Positions 1-8,999 of a DNA stretch of 64,000 nt are shown here, in pieces. The position numbers and the translations under genes are program-made. The stretch's first letter is position 1. The number at the start of each line of letters is the position of its first letter. A model generated the notes under the pieces. It was not told the origin of the DNA, did no database searches, and worked only from the letters and a program-made list of their open reading frames with translations. The stretch covers positions 1 to 64,000 of the forward strand of contig DWYN01000087.1 of assembly GCA_019118645.1 (NCBI GenBank). Reading direction: 5' to 3'. This DNA comes from Candidatus Blautia excrementipullorum (GTDB lineage: Bacteria; Bacillota; Clostridia; Lachnospirales; Lachnospiraceae).

Positions 1-224
1 TAAATGTCATTCAGACGAGGAAAAACAATTATGAAATATTTTCTCACAGATATTTAAAGGCGGGTGTTTGACATAAAAAAAGAAATGGGTATATAATACT
101 TTGCATGGCCGCAGAGAAAGCGGCAATAATAAGATATCCGAAATGTTTTATTGTCCAAAGTAAAATCACAGGCCTGAAATTCTGACCTATGTTGAAAGCT
201 TGATTATGAAAGGAATGGTGAAAA

Positions 225-1388
225 ATGATAGTAGAACATGGAATGATTTCTTTTCTTAAAAAATTTGACGAGCATCCTTTTCTGATAAAATGCGGGGGAA
301 AGGAGTATAAAGTCGGAGAGGGGGATCCGGTATTTACCATAAAGATCAATAAAGAAATTCCTCTGAAGGCGCTTATGACCAGCACTTCCATTGCTCTCGG
401 AGAAGCCTATATGGACGGAGATCTGGAGGTAGAGGGAGATCTTTACCATGCCCTTGACAATTTCCTGGGACAGATGGGAAAATTTTCCACAGACCAGAAA
501 GCTCTGAAAAAGCTGATCTTTACTCCTTCTTCTAAGAAAAACCAGGAAAAAGAAGTACGAAGCCATTACGATATCGGAAACGATTTTTACCGTCTTTGGC
601 TGGACGATACGCTCAGCTACTCCTGCGGCTATTTTATGCATGAGGACGATACTCTGTATCAGGCCCAGGTTAATAAAGTGGATTACATTTTGAAGAAACT
701 TTACCTGAAAGAGGAAATGACGCTCCTGGATATCGGATGCGGATGGGGATTCCTTTTAATAGAAGCAGCGAAAAAGTATAAAGTTCATGGAACAGGAATT
801 ACGCTCAGTGAAGAGCAGTATAAAGAGTGCCAGAAACGCATTGAAGAAGAAGGACTTCAGGATTATGTGACAGTAAAACTGATGGACTACCGTGATCTCC
901 CTAAATACGGAGAAAAGTTTGACAGAGTAGTCAGTGTCGGCATGGTGGAACATGTGGGACGTGACAATTATAAGCTTTTCCTGGATTGTGTAAACGAATC
1001 ACTGAAGCAGGGCGGCCTTTTCCTCCTCCATTTTATCAGCGCGCTGAAGGAACATCCGGGAGACGCATGGATTAAGAAATACATTTTCCCCGGCGGAACG
1101 GTACCAAGCCTGAGGGAGATGATGTCGGCAATGGCCGAGGATAATTTCCATACCATGGATGTGGAAAATCTCCGGCTGCATTATAACCGTACCCTGCTCT
1201 GCTGGAGGAAAAACTATCTGGAGCACCTTGATGAGGTGAGAAAGATGTTTGACGAGAGATTTATCCGTATGTGGGATCTGTATCTGGCAGCCTGTGCTTC
1301 TACTTTCCATAATGGAATTATAGATATACATCAGATTTTAATGACGAAGGGAATCAATAATGACCTGCCTATGACAAGATGGTATTGA
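225..1388 (+). CDS. cfa: Cyclopropane-fatty-acyl-phospholipid synthase family methyltransferase
   Basis: ORF 387 aa; SAM-binding motif LLDIGCGWGFLLIEAA and CFA signature YSCGYF, VVSVGMVEHVG. Confidence 0.92.
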   Translation: MIVEHGMISFLKKFDEHPFLIKCGGKEYKVGEGDPVFTIKINKEIPLKALMTSTSIALGEAYMDGDLEVEGDLYHALDNFLGQMGKFSTDQKALKKLIFTPSSKKNQEKEVRSHYDIGNDFYRLWLDDTLSYSCGYFMHEDDTLYQAQVNKVDYILKKLYLKEEMTLLDIGCGWGFLLIEAAKKYKVHGTGITLSEEQYKECQKRIEEEGLQDYVTVKLMDYRDLPKYGEKFDRVVSVGMVEHVGRDNYKLFLDCVNESLKQGGLFLLHFISALKEHPGDAWIKKYIFPGGTVPSLREMMSAMAEDNFHTMDVENLRLHYNRTLLCWRKNYLEHLDEVRKMFDERFIRMWDLYLAACASTFHNGIIDIHQILMTKGINNDLPMTRWY

Positions 1389-1415
1389 TTCTTTCGAGAC
1401 AGAGGGGAACGGAAG

Positions 1416-2477
1416 ATGAAAAATATTATATTAACGGGAGACCGCCCTACGGGGCATCTCCATGTAGGACACTATGTGGGATCTCTGAAAGAAAGAGTAA
1501 GACTTCAGAATGGGGGAAATTATGATGAAGTTTATATTATGATTGCCGACGCTCAGGCGCTTACGGACAATGCAGAGCACCCCGAAAAGGTACGGCAGAA
1601 TATTCTGCAGGTTGCGCTGGACTATCTTGCCTGCGGCCTGGATCCGGAAAAATCTACGATTTTTATTCAGTCGATGGTTCCTGAGCTGACGGAACTGACT
1701 TTTTATTATATGAATCTGGTAACAGTTTCCCGTGTACAGAGAAATCCCACAGTAAAGGCGGAGATCCAGATGCGTAATTTCGAAGCCAGTATTCCGGTTG
1801 GCTTCTTCTGTTATCCCATCAGCCAGGCGGCGGATATTACGGCTTTCCGGGCCACTGCAGTGCCGGCAGGAGAAGATCAGGCTCCGATGCTGGAGCAGTG
1901 CCGGGAAATTGTGCATAAGTTTAATTCGGTCTATGGAGAAACGCTTACAGAGCCGAAAATCATTCTTCCGGAGAATGAGGCCTGTATGCGGCTTCCGGGA
2001 ATTGACGGAAAAGCGAAGATGAGCAAGTCTCTGGGAAACTGCATTTATCTTTCCGACGATGAGGAGGATGTGCGCAAAAAAGTGATGTCCATGTTTACAG
2101 ATCCCAATCATCTGAGAGTGCAGGATCCTGGGCGTGTGGAAGGAAATCCGGTGTTTATTTATCTGGAGGCTTTTTCGCGGCCGGAGCATTTTGCTGAATT
2201 TCTGCCGGAATACAGTGGTCTGGAGGAACTGGAAGAACATTACCGCAAGGGCGGACTCGGAGATGTGAAAGTTAAAAAATTCCTTAATAATGTTATGCAG
2301 GCGGAATTGAGTCCTATCCGGCAGAGAAGAAAAATGTGGGAGCAGCGCCTGCCGGAGGTCTGCGAAATTTTGAAAAAAGGAACAGAAAAAGCCAGAGCTG
2401 CAGCAGCCGAGACGCTTCATGATGTGCGTCACGCTATGCGGATTGATTATTTCGAAAACGATAATCTGCTGAATTAA
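1416..2477 (+). CDS. trpS: Tryptophanyl-tRNA synthetase
   Basis: ORF 353 aa; class I motifs [18 protein letters not shown] and KMSKSLGN. Confidence 0.95.
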   Translation: MKNIILTGDRPTGHLHVGHYVGSLKERVRLQNGGNYDEVYIMIADAQALTDNAEHPEKVRQNILQVALDYLACGLDPEKSTIFIQSMVPELTELTFYYMNLVTVSRVQRNPTVKAEIQMRNFEASIPVGFFCYPISQAADITAFRATAVPAGEDQAPMLEQCREIVHKFNSVYGETLTEPKIILPENEACMRLPGIDGKAKMSKSLGNCIYLSDDEEDVRKKVMSMFTDPNHLRVQDPGRVEGNPVFIYLEAFSRPEHFAEFLPEYSGLEELEEHYRKGGLGDVKVKKFLNNVMQAELSPIRQRRKMWEQRLPEVCEILKKGTEKARAAAAETLHDVRHAMRIDYFENDNLLN

Positions 2478-2551
2478 GCTTTTCAGGCAAAGAGAAAATT
2501 CTTCTTTGCCTGAAAAAAAATAAAAAAATTTAAAAAAATTAAAAAAAAGGC

Positions 2552-2580
2552 TTGCTTTTTAATTCAGAGTATTATATAAT
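2552..2580 (+). promoter_or_regulatory. Sigma-A-type promoter for tRNA-Gln (TTGCTT-17-TATAAT) preceded by an A-tract UP-like element
   Basis: TTGCTT at 2552-2557, TATAAT at 2575-2580, four A-tracts at 2513-2548. Confidence 0.75.
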
Positions 2581-2613
2581 ACCACTTGTCGCAAGCGAGA
2601 AAAGCGAATATAA

Positions 2614-2685
2614 AGGGCTATCGCCAAATGGTAAGGCAACGGACTCTGACTCCGTCATTTCAAGGTTCGAATCCTTGTAGCCCTG
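2614..2685 (+). tRNA. tRNA-Gln (anticodon CTG)
   Basis: Acceptor AGGGCTA/TAGCCCT; anticodon arm ACGGA-CTCTGAC-TCCGT; T-arm GGTTCGAATCC. Confidence 0.93.
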
Positions 2686-2690
2686 CTTGA

Positions 2691-2718
2691 GAGCACTTCG
2701 GAAGAAGTGCTCTTTTTT
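2691..2718 (+). terminator. Rho-independent terminator after tRNA-Gln
   Basis: GAGCACTTC-GGAA-GAAGTGCTC followed by T6. Confidence 0.9.
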
Positions 2719-2744
2719 CGTTGAAAAGTTCCTGTGTTATGGAA

Positions 2745-3365
2745 CTACCTTCGTTCAACGGCTCCGGCGGGGCAGATCTCAAGGCAGTTTCCGCAGTGCA
2801 GGCAATGTTCCTGTTTAATCACAACAGGCTTCTGCGAGATATCAATGCATTTCTGGGGACATTTGGAATAGCACAGTTTGCAGCCGATACACTTGTCTGT
2901 CACAAAATAACCGGTTTCCTTTGTCTGTACGCCGCCGAAAGAAAAGCCGGCCCGGTCTATCGGAAGTCTGGAAAGGTCGAACCATTCACCGGTTCCCTCA
3001 TAAATTTTGAACACGGTAAGGGCGCTGCGGGAGCGTGCATCGGGATAAATCTTTTCCATGTATGTATTTTTGCGGAACAGGTCAGGCAATTTATCCGGCC
3101 CGATCTCTTCTGCTTTGCCCTGTACGGATACGGCCACGCAGGAAAGAGTATCTTTCCCTTTCATTGCGGTAAAGGCGATATTTTCATTGGCTTTCAGGCG
3201 GTCATAAAAGCGCTTCCCTTTTGCGGTCAGGAAATAAAGACCGTTTTCGTCATAGTCCATGATGTCGATAGCGCAGGTAACGGGCCGTCCTTCACTGTCC
3301 ACAGTGGCAAATACGGTAGAGTGGATTTCTTCCACGATGTATTTAAGATAATCTCTTGTCTGCAT
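2745..3365 (-). CDS. Pyridoxamine 5'-phosphate oxidase-like (FMN-binding split barrel) protein with C-terminal 2x[4Fe-4S] ferredoxin domain
   Basis: ORF 206 aa; CIGCKLCYSKCPQKC and CLHCGNCLEICP motifs; PNPOx-like N-terminus. Confidence 0.85.
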   Translation of the reverse strand: MQTRDYLKYIVEEIHSTVFATVDSEGRPVTCAIDIMDYDENGLYFLTAKGKRFYDRLKANENIAFTAMKGKDTLSCVAVSVQGKAEEIGPDKLPDLFRKNTYMEKIYPDARSRSALTVFKIYEGTGEWFDLSRLPIDRAGFSFGGVQTKETGYFVTDKCIGCKLCYSKCPQKCIDISQKPVVIKQEHCLHCGNCLEICPAGAVERR

Positions 3366-3460
3366 AATAAACCTCCTGTTTTTCTCCGCCCTTTAAAATC
3401 GGGGTAAGCTGCTTATAAAGCAGCATGGTGACAAGGCTGATGCTGATTCTCTTCAGAAAA

Positions 3461-3656
3461 TTGAACGGTTTTCTTATAAATTTATTGTAATCTTCTTTGC
3501 ACGGACTGTGAAGTACGCACAATATTGTGGCATAGTTACCTGCTTGTAACTATGAAGATTTGCCCGGGAGGATTTTCTTCTTTATTTCTTTAGACGAAAT
3601 AAGGGTATCGCTCTGTCCTCTGATTTGATAATTTTGCGCTACCCTTTTTGCTTATA
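3461..3656 (+). ncRNA. Candidate structured RNA or leader ending in a terminator-like hairpin
   Basis: Hairpins CATAGTTAC-CTGCTT-GTAACTATG and TTATTTC-TTTAGAC-GAAATAA, then AAGGGTA...TACCCTTTTTG; no supporting ORF. Confidence 0.35.
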
Positions 3657-3769
3657 AATTACCAGAGAAACCAATTGTTTTATTCTGTATAATGAATAAA
3701 GGAAAACGAAAGCGGAGAATGACTTTGTAATGTGAAGAAACTCTTGTATGGGGAAAGAAGGCGCAGCTT

Positions 3770-4569
3770 ATGATTCATATTTATACTCAGAAATCAGGAG
3801 AGAACAGAATTTTACAAAATGATTTGTATTTTAATCTCTATACGGGAAATCAGCCTTTTACAGAAGAGGATAAAAAGATTATCCAGGAAATAGATCATGC
3901 AAAACTGACAGATGATCTGCATATTGAAACAGAATACGGACTGGTAAAAAATCCGGACAAAATTGTTTGTACAGATGAATGCGGCAGCCTCGCCGGCATG
4001 TTTCATTGCCTATATTGTACAGGCGGTGGTCAATAATCTTGCGCCTCTTTTATTTGTGACATTTCAGACAACTTATCAGATACCGCTGTCAAAAATTACC
4101 GTTCTCATAACGGTAATTTTTCTGATTCAGCTGGTCATTGATGCGCTGTCCGCAGGCATGATTGACCGGATCGGGTATCGCGCATCTATGATCGCAGCAC
4201 ATATTTTTTTCGGCGGCAGGCCTGATTTCCCTTACAGTTCTGCCGGAGCTGCTGCCGGACGCATTCGCGGGACTTCTGCTTTCTGTCTGCGTTTATGCCG
4301 TCGTCGGCGGTCTGATAGAGGTTCTTGTCAGTCCGATCATGGAAGCATGTCCTACTGAAAATAAAGAAAAAGCGATGAGTCTTCTTCACTCATTCTATTG
4401 CTGGGGGCAAATGGGAGTAGTGCTCCTGTCTACGATCTTTTTTGCGTTTGCAGGTATTGAAAACTGGAAAGTGCTTGTGCTTCTCTGGGTGCTTATACCG
4501 GTTTTCAACATGTTTCTGCTTATAAGGACTCCGATATACTCTCTGTATGCGGAAGGCGAAAAGGGATAA
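3770..4569 (+). pseudogene. Chimeric relic: N-terminal fragment of an unidentified protein joined to a frameshifted N-terminal half of an MFS transporter
   Basis: Three overlapping frames; MFS-like segments AYIVQAVVNNLAPLLFVTFQTTYQIPLSKIT...DRIGYRASMIAAH and SPIMEACPTENKEKAMSLLHSFYCWGQM, truncated at EGEKG*. Confidence 0.75.
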
Positions 4570-4668
4570 GAAGAATATGGGTGAAAGTACTCCGGCAGAG
4601 AACGGCGTGATCCTGCGGTGAGAAAAACATAGTTTAACCAACCACATATGTTAAAGGAGGAAAATGAG

Positions 4669-5018
4669 ATGAAAATGAACTTAAAAAAACAAAGGCGTGC
4701 TTTGAAATGTCTGATTTTGGTGTTCCTCTCATCGTATCCGTCATGACTAACGGCCGTTCGGACGACGCGAACGGTATCAGTGTCGATGGTACAGAAGCAT
4801 GGCTGCAGCTGTCCCGAAAAGGGAATGTATTTGCGGTACATTATTCCCTGGACGGGAAAGAGTTCAGGATGGCCAGACTCACATATTTGCCAATGAGCAG
4901 CACGATAAAGATCGGATTTGAAGCGCAGTCGCCCTCGGGGAGCGGAGGGGTGCGAAATTTCAGCGACATTGATTTCAGGAAAGTATCACTGAGCAATATC
5001 CGAAACGGCAATGAATGA
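4669..5018 (+). pseudogene. Truncated DUF1349-like protein (C-terminal half), start codon and body in different frames
   Basis: AAAGGAGG RBS and ATG at 4669 in one frame; body KACFEMSDFGVPLIVSVMTNGRSDDANG... in the -1 frame after A7. Confidence 0.65.
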
Positions 5019-5043
5019 CATGTAGAAATCTCTGTATAGGTAT

Positions 5044-5796
5044 TCAGTCCGGTTCTGTATCGGAAGCAGGATCCGGGACGGGGGTTTCGGCATCTGAAAT
5101 CTGCAGTGTTTCCAGATTTACGGCCTTGTAAACATCCTGCTGATTCTCCCTTATGCTGTAATAATAGCTGCCGTCATGGATCCCCGCAGGCTGGGCGGTT
5201 AATGCGCTGCCCAGCTCCAGCGAAGTGAGTTCTTCTGCCTGCCCCTCTTCGTTCAGCCGGCACAGCGTGAGGCCGTTCCAGCTGGTGTCGCTGTTTTCGT
5301 CCATATCGAATCGGAGATAGTAAACATAATCGTCGGAAATGGTATAGGAAAATACGCAGTGCTCATCGATCATGGATAAAGTGCCGCTGTCGTCCAGAAA
5401 CATAAATTTTACAGGTCCCACATCGGTGCGCATGCCGGACATAACAATGTTCCCGTTCCAGTAATCCGCATTTCGGATTTTGTCTGTGAGCATGGTACTC
5501 TCTTTGGTAAGAAGATCATAGGAGATAAAATTGCGTCCAAATTCTGAGTTGTTGTCCAGGTAATACACTTGGTTTTCCTGTTTTCCGATGACACGGTATC
5601 CGTCCGGTACAGCTGTGATTTCTTCCAGTTCCTCTGTGCTGAATTCCTGTATTTTTTCTGTGTTTCCCACAAAGAAAAGGTCATTTGACTCCAGAATTTC
5701 ATAGCCGTGTCCGGTATCGGAAGCGGCCATTGCCTGTGTGTTTCCGAAGAGACCCCATATCAGTGCGGTACAGCATATGCAGAGCCGTTTTTTCAT
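5044..5796 (-). CDS. Secreted protein, possibly beta-propeller-like (DUF5050-like)
   Basis: ORF with signal peptide MKKRLCICCTALIWGLFGNTQAMA; repeated YYLD/YYLRF/YYYSI strands. Confidence 0.6.
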   Translation of the reverse strand: MKKRLCICCTALIWGLFGNTQAMAASDTGHGYEILESNDLFFVGNTEKIQEFSTEELEEITAVPDGYRVIGKQENQVYYLDNNSEFGRNFISYDLLTKESTMLTDKIRNADYWNGNIVMSGMRTDVGPVKFMFLDDSGTLSMIDEHCVFSYTISDDYVYYLRFDMDENSDTSWNGLTLCRLNEEGQAEELTSLELGSALTAQPAGIHDGSYYYSIRENQQDVYKAVNLETLQISDAETPVPDPASDTEPD

Positions 5797-6053
5797 GTTC
5801 AATCTTACCTCCTTCTGACGCATTTATTGCGTCAATAATAGCAGATCGGAAGTTTTCTTCCGGATTTTCTCTTTTCTTCTTTATGTTTTTATTTTTATTT
5901 TACAGGTTCTTATCGGAGTTGTAAATTTCTATTTTAACTTGTTTTTGTTCCTTTTCGGAAGTCTCATACATATAGAATATTTTTACATGCTGAGTAAATA
6001 AATTGACGAATAACTATCTCAGTGATATTATGATATAAAACAAGGAGGCTGAT

Positions 6054-6285
6054 ATGAAAAAGAAAATAGCATCTTTATTTTTTTCAAGCCTGTTGCCGGC
6101 GCTGACATAAAAGAAGAAAATTTCAGTGTTGTAAATAAAGAGAATGCTATGAGATTCAGATATACAAGTGAATCGGAGCAAGTGGATAAAGAGCTTACTG
6201 AGACAGTAGATTATTCAGATACTCTGGATACAGACACTTTTTCAAACGATAATAAAGAATATTATCCGGAGGAAAGATATTAATT
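6054..6285 (+). pseudogene. Small acidic secreted protein split by a frameshift at T7
   Basis: MKKKIASLFFSSLLPALT* in one frame; FKPVAGADIKEENFSVVNKENAMRFRYTSESEQVDKELTETVDYSDTLDTDTFSNDNKEYYPEERY* in the -1 frame. Confidence 0.5.
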
Positions 6286-6302
6286 ATGAAGGAGAAAGCG
6301 AA

Positions 6303-6863
6303 ATGAAAAAGAAATTGAAACAGTTGTTTTGCGTGATGCTGGCGGTTATATTATGCATGGGTACGGCAGTTCCTGCTGCAGCGGCGACCAGGAATCAGAG
6401 GATCGCGATCACGAAGTACAAGGCCTATCTGAAAAAGAACAAAGGCTGGTATTCTATGGTGGATATCGACAAGAACGGAATACCGGAGCTGGTTATTCAT
6501 AACAGGACAAAGATGACAAACGAGCTTTATACTTATAATCCGAGAACCAGGAGGACGGTATGCCTAAAGCGTATGAGCTGGGGAAAAGACTGGGCGAAAC
6601 CGAGATATTCCGTGTCCAGACATACTGTAATATTTCCGCAGACCGATACCGGCGGATACAGATATTACGCATACCGTGTAAGCGGAACTAAGGCGAAGCT
6701 TGCATTAAGGACAGAATATATCAATGGAAGATTTGTCAGATTTGGAGCGAAATATAAGAAGGGATACAAAGTCAACGGAAAAAGAGTAAGCAAGTCTGTT
6801 TATAACAAGAAGTTGTCCTCAGTAACCAGAGGGGGCAGATATCCGTCGAAAGCAAGCAAATGA
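6303..6863 (+). CDS. Secreted basic protein of unknown function
   Basis: ORF 186 aa with signal peptide ending PAAAA; very Lys/Arg/Tyr-rich; followed by hairpin AGAGATCTCC...GGGGTCTCTTTTT. Confidence 0.65.
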   Translation: MKKKLKQLFCVMLAVILCMGTAVPAAAATRNQRIAITKYKAYLKKNKGWYSMVDIDKNGIPELVIHNRTKMTNELYTYNPRTRRTVCLKRMSWGKDWAKPRYSVSRHTVIFPQTDTGGYRYYAYRVSGTKAKLALRTEYINGRFVRFGAKYKKGYKVNGKRVSKSVYNKKLSSVTRGGRYPSKASK

Positions 6864-7009
6864 TCACCATATGAAAAATCTACAGAGATCTCCGGTAAAC
6901 GGGGGTCTCTTTTTGTTTCAACGGACAGATAAATGAAAAAAATGGAGTGAATAAAGGACGGGAATGTAGTACAATATCAGTGAATACACAACTGCTTGGA
7001 GGACTTTGC

Positions 7010-8236
7010 ATGATTATTAAACAGTATATCAAGGATTTTGAAAAACTCGGATTCGGTATGTTTGTACATTTTGGAATCTACAGCGTGCTGGGAAAAGGCG
7101 AGTGGTCGAAGAAACTGCTGGCTATCAGCGATGAAGAATATTATAAGCTGAGTGAAAAATTTGATCCGGTTCCGGACTGGGCGGACCGGCTGGTGACTAC
7201 GGCGAAAAAAGCGGGCTGTAAATATATTACTCTTACCACAAGACACCACGACGGATATTCCCTGTATGATACCTGCGGACTGAATCCTCTGGATGCGCCG
7301 CATACCTGCGGCAGGGATCTGGTCAGAGAATTCGTGGATGCCTGCCGCAGGCAGGATATTATCCCGTTTTTTTACCATACTCTTCTGGACTGGCATGAAG
7401 AATCCTACCGCACTGACTTTAAGGAATATTTGAAGTATCTGCGGAAAAGTGTAGAGATTCTCTGCACCAATTACGGAAAAATCGGAGGACTGTGGTTTGA
7501 CGGGATGTGGGACAGGCCGGATGACGACTGGGAAGAGGATGCGCTTTACGGATGCATCCGCCGGCATCAGCCGGAGGCTATGATCATCAACAATACCGGG
7601 CTCGGAGCCCTCGGACAGCTCGGCCATATTGAGCTGGACAGCGTAACCTTTGAGAGAGGGAAGCCGCAGCCGCTGAATATGGAAGGAGCGCCGAAATATG
7701 TGGCCAGTGAAATGTGCCAGGTATTTGCTGACCACTGGGGTTATACTGCGGAGGATCTGAACTATAAGTCGCCTGCGGATATGATAAGGGATCTGGTTCT
7801 CTGCCGCCGATATGGCTCCAATCTTCTGATGAATGTAGGGCCAAAGGGAGACGGAACGCTGCGGGAGATGGACGCGGCAATTTATCACCTGATGGGAGAA
7901 TGGGTTTCTATCAATGGAGAGGCTGTCTATGAGCCGCGTCCCTGCCAGGTGAAAGTAGAGAATAAGGAAGACGATTTTCTGCTTAAAAAAGACAACGTGT
8001 ACTATCTTTTCTGTGATCACCTTCCTATGGCTGCGGATCCGAATGTGGCTCTGGTACAGGAAGGAGAATTCCGGGATATTTTCAGCCTGGATAAGAAGAT
8101 AAAAAGGATTACGTGGCTGGACAACGGAGAGAAGATTGACTTTGACCAGAAAGACGGAAAGGTAACAGTAAAAACAGTGCCTTATACATATGGACGCCAG
8201 CTTGTCGTGAGAGTGGCAAAGATCGAGACAGAATAA
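7010..8236 (+). CDS. Alpha-L-fucosidase (GH29 family)
   Basis: LGFGMFVHFGIYSVLGKGEW, CKYITLTTRHHDGYSLYDT, GGLWFDGMW, NLLMNVGPKGDGT. Confidence 0.9.
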   Translation: MIIKQYIKDFEKLGFGMFVHFGIYSVLGKGEWSKKLLAISDEEYYKLSEKFDPVPDWADRLVTTAKKAGCKYITLTTRHHDGYSLYDTCGLNPLDAPHTCGRDLVREFVDACRRQDIIPFFYHTLLDWHEESYRTDFKEYLKYLRKSVEILCTNYGKIGGLWFDGMWDRPDDDWEEDALYGCIRRHQPEAMIINNTGLGALGQLGHIELDSVTFERGKPQPLNMEGAPKYVASEMCQVFADHWGYTAEDLNYKSPADMIRDLVLCRRYGSNLLMNVGPKGDGTLREMDAAIYHLMGEWVSINGEAVYEPRPCQVKVENKEDDFLLKKDNVYYLFCDHLPMAADPNVALVQEGEFRDIFSLDKKIKRITWLDNGEKIDFDQKDGKVTVKTVPYTYGRQLVVRVAKIETE

Positions 8237-8260
8237 AAAGACAGGAAAAGAGTGAGCATC

Positions 8261-8983
8261 ATGGCATATAGTTTCAGCGGAAGAGTCCGCTATAGTGAAA
8301 TTGGAGAAAACGGCCGTCTGACGCTGCCGGGAATCCTGAACTATTTTCAGGACTGCAGTACCTTTCAGTCAGAAGAGGTCGGACTGGGGCTTGAGGTTCT
8401 GAAGAACAGAAAGAGATTCTGGGTCCTCTCGGCGTGGCAGGTGATTGTGGACCGGTATCCAGCCCTGGGAGAGAAAATCAGAACCTCCACCTGGGCTTAC
8501 GGTTTCCGGGGGTTTATAGGAATGCGAAATTTTACCATGGATACGGAAGACGGACAGCGTCTTGCATACGCCAATACTTACTGGTCCTTCATCAATGGAG
8601 AGACCGGTATGCCGGAAAAGCTGACAGAACAGGATATCAGCGGATATAAAAGTGAAGAAAAACTGGATATGGATTATGCGCCCAGAAAAATCGCCCTGCC
8701 CGGAAGTTTTGAAAAGGAAGCCCCGTTTTATGTTCAGAAGCATCATCTGGATACGAACCATCATGTAAATAACAGCCAGTATATTCAGATGGCAATGGAC
8801 TATATTCCTGCGGATTTTCAGATTTGGCAGATGAGAGCGGAATATAAGCAGCAGGCAAGGCTGCAGGATATGATCTGCCCGCAGAAATCCGTTGAGGAGG
8901 ATAAAGTTACGGTTCTTCTGAATGACGAAAAATCAAATCCTTATGCAGTAGTAGAGTTTGTAAAGGCACAGGAAGCCAGATAA
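8261..8983 (+). CDS. Acyl-ACP thioesterase
   Basis: Hotdog-fold thioesterase sequence; DTNHHVNNSQYIQMAMDYIP. Confidence 0.88.
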   Translation: MAYSFSGRVRYSEIGENGRLTLPGILNYFQDCSTFQSEEVGLGLEVLKNRKRFWVLSAWQVIVDRYPALGEKIRTSTWAYGFRGFIGMRNFTMDTEDGQRLAYANTYWSFINGETGMPEKLTEQDISGYKSEEKLDMDYAPRKIALPGSFEKEAPFYVQKHHLDTNHHVNNSQYIQMAMDYIPADFQIWQMRAEYKQQARLQDMICPQKSVEEDKVTVLLNDEKSNPYAVVEFVKAQEAR

Positions 8984-8999
8984 AAGGAGGAATTGTATT

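Noticed and set aside
1389-1415. T-box leader for trpS (and for lysS at 45341-45475)
   Set aside because: The gap before trpS is far too short, and neither leader has the AGGGTGGNACCGCG T-box core.
1431-2432. 333-aa minus-strand ORF opposite trpS
   Set aside because: Antisense shadow of trpS; composition is not protein-like.
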